Of a stretch of DNA of 64,000 bases, positions 12,033 to 22,093 are shown one piece after another. The notes beneath the pieces were generated by a model that was given only the letters and a program-made list of their open reading frames with translations, was not told the DNA's origin and made no database searches. Location: NCBI GenBank assembly GCA_028274465.1, contig CM051458.1, positions 19,607,566-19,671,565 of the forward strand, written 5' to 3'. The first letter of the stretch is position 1, and each line of letters begins with the position of its first letter. A program made the position numbers and the translations under genes. This DNA is from Plantago ovata. Its lineage: Eukaryota > Streptophyta > Magnoliopsida > Lamiales > Plantaginaceae.

Positions 12033-13167
12033 TCAGGAAAAACCCAAATTGTCCAACAATGGAATGGAAATAATATTTCTGCCAATGGATGGAACAAAAT
12101 AAACGTCATCAAGTTCCAAACATTGTCCTGATGGTAAATCTATCTTGCAACGTCCAACGCGTTTGGCTTCAACTGGATTGTTGTTCCCAACATGCAAGTC
12201 GATTTCACCTTGCTTGACTAGCCTGTGTTCAATGGCCCCTTGCACATTATTATAAATGTGCGAGCCACAGGCTGTATCTAATACCCAACCATTGGAGTCA
12301 AAAGTAGTCATGTTCATTTCAATAACAAACATACCTGAGCTAGAAGTCGGTGGCTTCTTAGCTTGATCTGCCCTCAGCTTAGGGCAATCATTCTTCCAAT
12401 GTCCTTTCTGCTTACAGCAAAGACATTCATCTGTGTGTACCGTTCCGCTCCTCTTGAACTTCCCTTTCTGGTTCAGACGCTCAGGCTTATCACTCGAAGT
12501 GTTAGCCTTGGCTCCCGAATTTCCCTTACCCTTAGCACCTTTGTTTCTCGGGTTTAGGTCAGACGGTTGCCCAACATACATAATCGACCTTTCCTTCTTA
12601 GGAAGAGTTTGATCATATGTCTTCAGCAAATTATGGAGTTCGGGCAGTGTTACGTCCTTCGCATTCATGGTGGTTAACGATGAACTGCGAATACGAACTC
12701 GACAATGATTGAAGGACAAAGATCACCATGATCTTATTCTCATCTTGAGAACATGTTCAGACATGTTCCCTCCTTCATTGAGCTTGCATCTGTGTATCTC
12801 TTTGATCAAATCAAATTCAACACTTCTAGCTGTCGTCTCCAAGAGCGACTCAAGATGCTTTAGCATCTCATACGGCAACATGCTATCATGTTGTCTCTGC
12901 AGCTCATTGCTCATTGCCGCCAGCATAATACACCGCGCGGATCTAGCATCCTCATGATGCCTATCAGACCTTGCCTTGTTGGCTTGATTCCAAATCAGCA
13001 ACTTGATCGGCACTCTGATTCTCGGGACACACGGGATTAGCCTCGTCCAAGACGTACTCAATCCTTTCGTACCTCAGCATCAAACATATATTCCTGATCC
13101 AATCTAGGAAGTTTGGTTCGGTCAAAATTTGCTTCTCTAAGACAGCACAGAGCGAGATTCTCGCCAT
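12033..13167 (-). pseudogene. gag: copia1 gag and protease, copy 2
   Basis: Start ATG at 13167 (MARISLCAVLEKQ, chosen because the homologous start in copy 1 lies at the same place after a leader full of stops). The capsid part runs to about 12723, a zinc knuckle CLCCKQKGHWKNDC (CX2CX4HX4C, RNA binding) follows near 12400, and the protease motif VLDTACGSHI lies near 12280. One frameshift after DQVAD at about 12975 and a TGA at about 12723 interrupt it; both occur in copy 1. From the zinc knuckle to the end of the protease the frame is open for 228 codons, longer than in copy 1. Confidence 0.86.
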
Positions 13168-13653
13168 TTCGGTTTCCAGGAGAAATAATATAGAACGAAA
13201 ATAATAAATCAACTATTGAAATATTATTTCTAAATACACAGTCAACATAACTAAACAACAAGGTCCTTTAGCTGTTTAGCTCCCACTATTCTCACATATG
13301 CTTGCCCCCACAACAAACATACGGGTAATGTCCAACAAGTTACCGTAGTGGCCAAGATCCAAATCCATATCATGCCATACTCCAACGGGGGCTGGTCGCA
13401 TAGCATAATATGACCGGTAGGACTAGTAAGACTATCCAATTGCATCACGCAACTCTTGTTTGTTAAATCTAATTTAACCCGATGCCCTACATATTGCACC
13501 TATCGAGGTTGCTAGATACAATATGCAGTAAGTCATAACCATAGGCTTACTCTAATTTGACGATTACTGCGAGTCTCGTAAGACGAGGTCGCCAATACAA
13601 GAAAACACAATGAAAGTTCAAAATTAAAGCACCCTATGGAAGGCATCTCGGAA

Positions 13654-13759
<106 letters not shown>

Positions 13760-13827
13760 GTATTTCCGTACTTATATTGGTTGGGGCTTGTAGCTTGACG
13801 GTTGTTATCAGTCATCTACAAACAAAT

Positions 13828-13980
13828 AAGGGCGCCGCCTACCCATCATGCATGAACGGTCTACACGTAATGGATGCCGCCTATCCATTCTAGTTCTAAA
13901 CGCGGTCAAGCATATAATGGGTGTCGCCTACCCATACATAAATATGCGGTCCGACATATAAGAGGGCGCCGCCTACCCTC
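13828..13980 (-). repeat. Four tandem hairpins with shared 7-nt loop
   Basis: On the plus strand the units are 13828-13846, 13870-13888, 13917-13935 and 13962-13980. Each has 6-base arms around GCCGCCT (GTCGCCT in the third). Arms: AAGGGC/ACCCAT, ATGGAT/ATCCAT, ATGGGT/ACCCAT, GAGGGC/ACCCTC. Each unit is followed by a CGGTC motif. Units two and three pair perfectly with different bases, so pairing seems maintained. Confidence 0.8.
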
Positions 13981-14492
13981 GCATGCATAGCGGTCGAACG
14001 GAATGTAAAAACATGGTATTTAAACATGCATTGTCAAACAATAGCATATTGAGCATATGAAACAAGTAGTAGCCTATGTGGATGACAAATGACTTCATAA
14101 TTTCATTATGAAAATTATAATCCCATACTTATAATCTCTATGAAATAATTGAAAATTTGGACTAGATTGAACATTCGAAAATTCTATTGACCAAGTAGCA
14201 ATTTTCGAAAACCCGAAGGACTTAATTGTAATTTTAAAAACCTTAGAGGTGTTAAATCTAAAATTCAAAAGTAGAAGGACCAATTTGTAATAAACAATAA
14301 ATTGATAAATTACAAATAAGCCCTTTAACTTTATACTAATTAAATTTGACGCCTCTAGTTTAAAACAATTACAATTAAATCATATTTATATTCCAAATAT
14401 AAAATTCAATCCTCAAAACTTTCAAAATTCGATTTCGGGTCCAACCCGAAAATATATATAATTTTTTTTTGAAAACGTGGGACGGAACCTAG

Positions 14493-14689
14493 TCCCGCCC
14501 CCCCGGTGCCCGCGGCCCCGGGCGCCCGGCGCCCGCGGCACGCGGGTATCGGCGCCGCGGACCCGGGCGACCGGCGCCCGCGGCACGCGGGCACCGGTGC
14601 CTCGGGTGCAGGCGCCCGGCGCCCTGCGTCCGCAGGCCCCCCGGGTACCTGCAGGTACCCGGGTGCCCGCGGCACACGCAGGCGGCCGG
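14493..14689. repeat. GC-only block with palindromes and repeats
   Basis: About 197 bp made almost wholly of G and C in an AT-rich surround. It holds an exact 21-bp direct repeat (14526-14546 and 14571-14591, core GGCGCCCGCGGCACGC) and a perfect 24-bp palindrome at 14640-14663 centred on CCTGCAGG. Overlapping frames rich in Gly, Pro, Arg and Ala on both strands are compositional, not genes. Confidence 0.9.
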
Positions 14690-14859
14690 TCAATATATAT
14701 ATTTAAATTTTTTTTTTTTTTTTTTTTTGAAAAATATAAATTCTAAATTTATATAAGAAACAAAACTTTTGAAAATCGAATTTATCATAGAATCAATTGC
14801 ATCCACATATCTACAAAATCATACAATATATATACGTATATACGTAATAAATTAACCTC

Positions 14860-14871
14860 GCTCTGATACCA
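14860..14871 (-). other. Primer binding site, initiator tRNA-Met
   Basis: Minus-strand TGGTATCAGAGC lies one base inside the 5' LTR and is complementary to the 3' end of plant initiator tRNA-Met, the usual primer of copia elements. Confidence 0.95.
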
Positions 14872-14872
14872 C

Positions 14873-16972
14873 TGAAAGAAAATATGGTCAGAGTTACCCC
14901 TAGGGTACGCAGCGGAATTTTAAAATTTTCTTAACATACCGGTTAATTGATTATGCATATGTCGTATATATATAAACACGTCAATTAGAAGACTAACCTT
15001 ACTTCCAAAGCAGCTTCCAAGTCTTCGTAATATTCCGGTGTATCTTCTCCTTCGTCGAAGTCGAAGATATCTACAATACTCTGTATATCTGCAAGACAAT
15101 AAGAGTTAGTTTCCAGCTCCTAGAACCTCAACCTTGGTATCCACGGATGAACAGCCTATCGGAAGAATGCTAGGATATTCTTTATGTGACCAAGAAGACG
15201 GGGCGGCAATTCCCTCCGGTGGCGGTGTGCGCGCGCGTGGCTTAAGGAGAGGAGGGGAGAGTTTTTATTTTCTCTAAGAAAACTTGGTAGGAAGACTGTG
15301 ATCAAATCGCATGTAACCGTGTACAAACTTGTATGTAAAACTCTCTCCAATAGTCTACTATATATAGTAGTCTATAGAAGCCTAAAGCATAAGCTATTAG
15401 ACTTCGTAAAGGAATAAGAATTTAATTCTTATCGCACAAGGAAACCAATATCAAGTCTAGATTCATTCCCAATCAAATCAAAACTCAATCAGGAAAATCT
15501 AACTTATCCGTTGGACTTCTAATAGAGGAAGGAGTCGAACTCCTTCCCCTATTCTACCACTGGCGCGCGCGCGCCTGTCCTACGGGACGTGGGTCCCCCT
15601 TTTGGGACCCACATATATTTCCAAGGCAATCCAAGCTCCAAGTAGATTTTGCCCAAGTGCATATGTTAATTCTAAATTAACATATCATTTACAATCAAAC
15701 CTCCATTATATTTCCAAAATATAATCTTTAATTGTATTTACATAAAATACAATTAATTAGCCAATTCAATTAATAATTCCAAATCATTAATTGAGCCACC
15801 AATTATTATAATTAATTCCAAATCAATTATAATCCATCTATCACAATTAATTCCAAATTAATTGCGATTCCATCTTCAAGGATATTCTGATAGGCTGAAT
15901 CACCACATAGTGTGACCCATAGGGCCTCACCGTATTAAGCAAGTCCTAGACTAGGCAACATGGAATTCCTAGACGGTTCCATTTGCATTATTAATACGCG
16001 AGGACGTTTGAGAGGTTTCTCAAAGCTAACCCTTTTGTTGTGAAGCCTGTTGCGCTCAACGCGGCGATGGTAACTTCCCTTCATCTGACTTGCTCGGATG
16101 TATCTAGGATCGATGAAGTGTCTATCCCAATAATATATTCACGGGCGTCTCAGAGAGTTGTTTGGTTAAGATATAGTTATGACCATCATAATATATCATT
16201 TGCACTGGCCAGTGACTTTACCAACACAACTATGCAGACTACGAGCAGTGCTCTCCTGTGCTACACTTGAGAGATGAATCCTTCACAGAATCACTTATCA
16301 CCCCCATTTGTATTTAGCCATAATCCTGGATCGTGTCTTAGGTCAACTGCTTATTCAGAGCTGACATCGACGGGTCCACCAAGGATATGGAGCAACAAAT
16401 GTGATGATAAAGTCCTGTAAGTACAAAGGACGAATGGCATCACTTCGACAACTCACCGGTTCCCATAGACACATTCGGTGTAGAGTATACATCGATGGGA
16501 GTGTCCGGTGGGTACTTCCATTGTTCGATAAAGATTCTTCGAACAACTATGCGCAGTTATGGGAACGTTCCTTGATTGTCCAACAATTCGTTCCGTGGCC
16601 GTGGGATCGGCTCACACTTGCTCCAACAAGTATAACCTCCACGTATACTAGTCTTGTCAGGTTCATTCAGACCCCCACATCCGAGATGTACCACGACTAG
16701 GGAGAGTTTGGGATAGATGATAACTCACATAGCCCCCACTAACTGTGTGATCGGTCATCTATCTGAGGGGACATGTTCAGTATCTATACAGACAGCAATA
16801 TAGATATGACATGTTGCAGCCTGGTGTAATATAAATATGAAAGCAATACTCAACAGTAAAAATGAAACAAACATATATTATATTACGTTGACCTGTGTAA
16901 TAGTACATATATGTCCTCTACAAGGGCACCATGCCCTTAGTAAGGACTGTCTCTAGGACATATACACTATCA
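14873..16972 (-). repeat. 5' LTR of copia1
   Basis: 2100-bp LTR, near-identical to 2771-4869. Transcription should start here on the minus strand; the TATA candidate CTATATATAG is at 15358-15367. It is followed (16973-16977) by the target duplication AACAC and then gag of element C. Confidence 0.95.
15358..15367 (-). promoter_or_regulatory. TATA box in copia1 5' LTR
   Basis: CTATATATAG inside a CTAC...GTAG palindrome; the only strong TATA-like site I see in the middle of this LTR. The 3' LTR has CTATATAG, two bases shorter, at the matching place. Confidence 0.5.
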
Positions 16973-17233
16973 AACACCTTATCCCAGGTGTCGAGTGATC
17001 CGGCCTCTAGAGTGCCTAACCATGCTTTTGATTTATCACCAAGTCCCATAGCAAAAACCTTCATCCTCAGCTCATCATCCGTGATTCCTGCTCCAGGCCT
17101 TGGGAGATTGTTAATGAAATCCTCAATGTCGTTCAAGAATCCATAACATCGTCCCTAGCCAACCCGTAGAATTTCGGGAGCTGCTGGAACATGTGATTTT
17201 TAATCTACAAATAACGCGTTGCAGCAAACAGTA
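16973..17233 (-). pseudogene. gag: gag of element C, second fragment
   Basis: Capsid fragment between the SIRE1 and copia1 insertions. It reads QQLPKFYGLA-like sequence, then NDIEDFINNLPRPGAG, ELRMKVFAMGLGDKSKAWL and GSLDTWDKVF, and continues into 2770 across copia1. A stop near the SIRE1 junction and a one-base frameshift near 17150 (at the VMG-YLND position of the homologues) show decay. It is homologous to about residues 80-170 of the gag of element A. The first five bases (AACAC) are the copia1 target duplication. Confidence 0.85.
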
Positions 17234-18884
17234 TGTTGGTCCCTTTAAACAACAAGAAAAGACTAGAGGGGGGGGGGGTGAATAGTCTTTTCAAACTTTC
17301 GTCGTTTAAAACTTTCTCAGCAAGTACTTATTACTTTTCAGTAATGAGTTCGCTGATACTTAACTTTCTCAGCAAGCGTAAGTTGCTTTGCAGTAGCTTG
17401 GTTTGCTGATACTTAAAATCAGAGAGCGGAAGTCTTTGATACAATAAGTGTTTTTTCAGTAAGTAAAGGTTTCAGCAAGTGAAGTGAGTGACTGTGTACA
17501 AACAGATATGAAATGCTGAAACCTAAGTACAGAATATAAATCACACAAACACTTTTATAGTGGTATCTGAGAGTGGCGTAATCTCTCAACTAATCCACTT
17601 CGTCCTTTCTAGGACTGAATCCACTAAGATATGATTGAGGGTTCCTTACAATCTCCTATCTAGAGCGATTCAACAGAAACCAAAGCACACTTGCTTTGTC
17701 TCCAACCTAAACTAGAGAACTCAACCTTGTTCTCCACCAAACTTGGTACTTTTAATCAGCAAAACTATGCTCGATTAAGTTCCCCCTGAATATCACGCCT
17801 GAAAGGGTGTATTTTCAGTTAGAGAGTTTTGGGGTGAGATAACTTAATTATAACTTATTCAGTTACAACAAGTAATCTAAGAAACACAACTTGGAATACT
17901 TTGCAGTAAACAAGTTTGATTGTTTCTGGTGTCAAAACTTGTTCTTGTTCGAAAGAAAGAACACTTAACTAATTTCTTAGCCGAGTTTGTTCTACTTCTT
18001 CACAAGTAGCTTTTTCAAGCTTTAAGTCTTGGAACGGATCAATGGCAGATGTAGAGAGTTTGAAGGTATGTGAGTTTAAGTACAAGTGAGAGTTTGATCA
18101 CGTTTTTGACAAACTTCAACTCTTCGCCAGATGACCTCTATTTATAGTGTAAGTAAGGAGCCGTTTGAATTTCAAATCCTAAGGCTTTTGTTCCTTAACA
18201 TGTCACTATCTTGCTTTTGTACTTTCAGCAGCGTCTTTGTTTGTCTTCTAGTCTTCAAGTCCTTCGCGTGTAAGCTTTGCATTTAATGCACATTTGAATA
18301 GAATTCAAACAGTAACATTGGAGCGCAAAAACAAGTACTTTCAGCAAGAGGTCACATATGTTCCATCAGTAAGTGATTAGTCTCAGTTTCAGCAAGCACA
18401 ACCTACTCTGTCTTTCAGATTTTCACTTATGCAATGCTGTTGCTGAAATTTCACTTTCTCAGCAATACGTGCCTTTGTAGATACCAGTCTTCAGCAATCT
18501 TCAAGTCTTCAGATCTTCTAAATCTTCAAGTCTTCGGATCTTCAGTAATTTTCAAGATTTTGAGCGGTTTCTATTTGCTTCAATAGTTTGTTTGTAAAAA
18601 CAAAGTATATCGTCAGCAAATGCTTTAATAGGTTATTTTCTTTTCAGAAAATAAGATACATCATAAGCTTCAGCATCAATAAGTTATTTTCTTTTCAGAA
18701 AATAAAATACATCATACGCAAAAGAAATAACTTATCTAGTATCTAAACTAAGTCATCAGCAAACGTTCCTCTTTTACAGTGTCCTTACAATTCTAAATTC
18801 CTATGGACCTTAAGAGTACTAGTTACTGGACTTTCCTTAATTTAGCATGGTTAATTGCTCATCAAAATTATAAATTTTCTAACA
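17234..18884 (-). repeat. 3' LTR of SIRE1
   Basis: 1651 bp, TGTTGGTCCC...TTCTAACA. It holds direct copies of a TTATTTTC...GAAAATAA foldback near 18632-18720, TCTTCAAGTCTTC repeats near 18487-18550, many TCAGCAA words and a TATA box CTATAAATAG (minus strand, 18137-18146). Confidence 0.95.
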
Positions 18885-18900
18885 AATTTCCCCCTTTTTG
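18885..18900 (-). other. Polypurine tract of SIRE1
   Basis: Minus-strand CAAAAAGGGGGAAATT ends exactly at the LTR start TGTTAGAA. The core AAGGGGGAA recurs inside the element at 31415-31423. From 18901 to 19149 I see only AT-rich non-coding sequence. Confidence 0.92.
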
Positions 18901-19149
18901 ATGTTAGCAATCCATGGCTAAATTAATTGTTACCCTTTCAGAGGTTTCTGATGTTGAATAAATCAGTTGATTAATGCAAGCATACTTGAATAATTAAACA
19001 GTAAGCATAAGTAAATTGCATAATCAAAAACCAATAAGAGTCAAAAGTTTCATTGTTGATAGTTATCTTTCAGAAGATTACAAGAAAAAGCATAGATAAC
19101 TTAAACAGAATCAGCAAGCAAAAACTTTAACAAAGACTATTGCAGGGAC

Positions 19150-20664
19150 TTAAGCTCTTTCTGAGGATTTTCTCAAAATCTCTCTTACACTCTTCTCAGC
19201 AAGTGTAGTAAATTCAACACAGTCCTTTTCGTAGTTTTCCAGAAGCCTACGGACTTGTAGTTGAAGAATTCTTGCGTTTTTGCAGGCAGTATGATGATGC
19301 TTTTCATCATTCATTTCCATGTAATTAATTACCCACAAATGCATGCCCCAATTGCTGGCATGGAGAAGCTGTGTATCTGAAATGCTTTTCGGATGAATCT
19401 TTCTCAGCTAGAGAAGATCTTCTTCTTGATCCTTAGCAGTGAGATAGAAGTACTCATAAGGAATCAATCCAAGTTTCTTCTTAGGTTTCTTTGTTACTGG
19501 GTCAGAGTAGTAAGCGATGCCAGGTGGTTTGATCAGATTTGGTTCTTGTTTGTATGTCTTACCAATGGCAATTCTTCTTACTTGGACCTCAAGATTCAAC
19601 CATTTCCCAGCAATATTTCTTGGGAGGGATTCTTCCCTTTGCGTTATTTGGACCTTGAGTTCAATCCATTTGAACATTTGATTCAAAATAGCTGTAGGAA
19701 AGAACTCATTCACCGGCAAGTCTTCCAGCTTTAAGATCCAACAACCATGAATGTTTCTGATTACATTCTGAGCGGTTTCCTCAATGCTGGTTTTTGTATA
19801 TTCAATGCCGGAGCCAATAGCAATGCTGGCCAGCCTTTTTTCTTCCTGTCTTTGCCTTCTTCTTCTTGTCTTAGCATTGTCTTGATCTCTTGCTGAAGAG
19901 TCATACGAGAAATGCTTTGAGTGGCCAGACGGAGTCAAGGCTGTTAAGGGTCTAGCTCTTATGGCTTGAGCTATTGTTTGATTGTCATCATCTTCATCAT
20001 CTTCTTCATTCAGATTGTGATGACTTTCAGTATGGCAAAAATCTTGAGTTTCAGCAGCAGTTTTTCTCTTTTTGGTACTTGCTGAATTCAACTCAGATTC
20101 TGCTTGCCTCTTAGAACTTTGCTCTTTTTCAGCAAGCGGTTCTATGGGCAGAGGCACATCAACAACAGGAGGAGGAGGGGATTTGTTTCTTTTTCTGGAT
20201 CTCTTCTTTTCTTCCCCCTTAGATATGGATTGCAACATCGGGGTGATGTGCAGAGAATAAAACTCATTGCAATTTTCAGCAAGAGTGCTTAAGCTGTTAT
20301 ACTTCATGATGATTTGCTGTTGGTCAGAAGTCATTTTTGACAACTCTTTTTGAATATTCATCATGTTCTCTTCATGTCTTTTCTCTGTTGCGGCCTTCTC
20401 ATCCATTAAAGTCTGAGCTTTTACGAGAACATTCTTTGCAAGTCTGAGCGCTTGACTTACATCTTCTTCATAGCTCTTGTGATAAAGACTGATGTCTTTC
20501 TGAGCTATTGTCAAAGTTGTAGTGCGTTTCAGCACTGTAGCCAATATCTTTCGAATGTCAAGTGGGCTCTCAGCAAGCAATGCCTCATCTTCAGCTTTGC
20601 AGGCATCATGGATTTGCTTTAGTGCTAGAATTCTGGGAGTAAACTCCTCAACTCTTGGGAACGG
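19150..20664 (-). pseudogene. SIRE1 second ORF, C-terminal part
   Basis: Carboxy part of the extra ORF after pol; function unknown. Reading continues across the insertion of element A, whose target duplication is AACGG. It is hydrophilic: a helical, coiled-coil-like start (KNVLVKAQTLMDEKAATEKR), basic clusters (EKKRSRKRNKSPPPP, TRRRRQRQEEKR) that could be nuclear signals, acidic runs (NEEDDEDDDNQ), and a globular-looking tail with W and P (GKWLNLEVQVRRIAIGKTY). I see no membrane segment or signal peptide, which argues against an envelope protein. A TAG at 19408-19410 splits it; the same frame then stays open for another 86 codons to a stop at 19150, so the TAG looks like a mutation. Confidence 0.75.
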
Positions 20665-21931
20665 TGATGAATGTGTATTTTACACTTTCATTCGAGTCTT
20701 TTTCATCTAATTTAGCTATCCTCTATGTTAATTTAGCTATATTTTAGTACATTTTATTAGAATAGTGTCACATTTCCCTTTAGATTTTATTTTACAGGTT
20801 TTGGTTGAAATTCGGAGATTTACGGGCATTTATATTGAAGTCTACAAGGAATTGGTGTTCCAGAAGCATATTTTGAGTATCTGAAGGTTTCCGGATAGGA
20901 TTTGGAGTCTAGGGGCCGAATCTGGAGGTTAGAAGGCTACTAGAAGTCATAAACCGAGTCCGAAAAGGTGAAGAAATCCAAAACCGCGTCGAAAACGCGA
21001 AAATTTCGCGTTTACACTGTGGGGCGTACCGCCCCGTGCCTCGGGCGAACCGCCGCGGGCAATTTCCGGGCCTATATATAGTTGCGAGTTTTCTCTCCGA
21101 AAATCATATCTTTCCAAGCCTACTTTCTCACCTCTCTCTATAGTTTTAGGTAGGAACTTCCCGGGGCCTGTCGTGGGAGTTCTATAGCTTAGGGGATACT
21201 TTTTCATAGCAGATTGGAGCGCGTAGGATCGCAATCATCCGGAGATTGACAACCTTCGGTAACTTTGTATCTTACAACTTTTATCTACTTATTTTATATT
21301 CTTTCAATATGTTTTCTTCTATGATTTCTATTGATTGCATGCACATTATGAGTAGCTAAATTTATCGTTGGTGGTAGTATGTGAATTCTTAGCGAGGGAA
21401 GATAATCATGCTAATGGCTATATCGCGCATTATACTCCGTGTCATTGCTTTATTTCGTTGATGAGTTGAACACCAAAATTCTCGTATGTTGTATTGATCA
21501 TTATGCACACTAGGACACTTGTCGGCCAATCAGACCAAATTATCTTCGTAGTGTTGAATGATTACGGAACACAATAGGACGTTAGTTGTTGATAGGTCAG
21601 ACCCATATTATCTTCGTAGTGCACAATACTTACAACAGGACCCAAGATTCATTCAAAGATCTCTATGCAAGACCGAGGAATTTATGCATGATTATCGACC
21701 CATTATGTTAAGAAGGACCATACTATCACCAACCTCCATTATCTGCTTGAAAACCCCCTATTGCTTTCTATCTGTTGTTTTATATTTTCTTGATTAAATA
21801 GATAAAGCTAGTTATAGTCCTGAGAGAACGACACTCGAGTCATTCTACTGCTACACTACGGTTTTCGTTGTAGTTGTGGATTGCCTTTGGCTTATTAAAA
21901 ATTTATTTGACTGAATCTGACAAGTTCATCA
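20665..21931 (+). repeat. 5' LTR of element A
   Basis: 1267 bp, TGATGAATG...TTCATCA. TATA box CTATATATAG at 21072-21081, preceded by the inverted repeat GGGGCG-TAC-CGCCCC at 21021-21035 and by a second, partial copy of that motif that is absent from the 3' LTR. Confidence 0.95.
21072..21081 (+). promoter_or_regulatory. TATA box of element A 5' LTR
   Basis: CTATATATAG, conserved at the same LTR position in D0 (1476), B (43495, minus strand), the 3' LTR of A (27895) and E (54781). A transcription start about 30 bases downstream would be expected. Confidence 0.7.
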
Positions 21932-21934
21932 AAT

Positions 21935-21952
21935 TGGCGCTGCTGCCGGGGA
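21935..21952 (+). other. Primer binding site, tRNA-Asp, two mismatches
   Basis: TGGCGCTGCTGCCGGGGA three bases after the LTR. The perfect complement of plant tRNA-Asp is TGGCGCCGTTGCCGGGGA, seen in B and E; A differs at two positions. Confidence 0.88.
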
Positions 21953-22093
21953 CTATACTCCTTTTTTCTGTTTAATTTGTTTATATTTACAGCTTTAGAT
22001 TCCTAATTCTATTAGTTTTAGTTTTCCTTTTTAATCTCTCTCTGGTTTCCTATTTGTTTCTAATCACCTCTTCGAGTCTGTCACAGATAGTGT

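Noticed and set aside
5342..13212. Real tandem duplication or two nested copia elements
   Set aside because: There are no LTRs between the copies, they meet at an N gap, and they share stops while many differences are homopolymer indels; assembly duplication is simpler.
13828..13980. CRISPR array
   Set aside because: Four short repeats with irregular spacing in a plant retrotransposon leader; the repeats are hairpins with changing arms and there are no spacers of constant length.
14406..14746. Four overlapping frames rich in Gly, Pro, Arg and Ala
   Set aside because: Product of the GC-only block; no start context, no conservation, and inside a retrotransposon leader.
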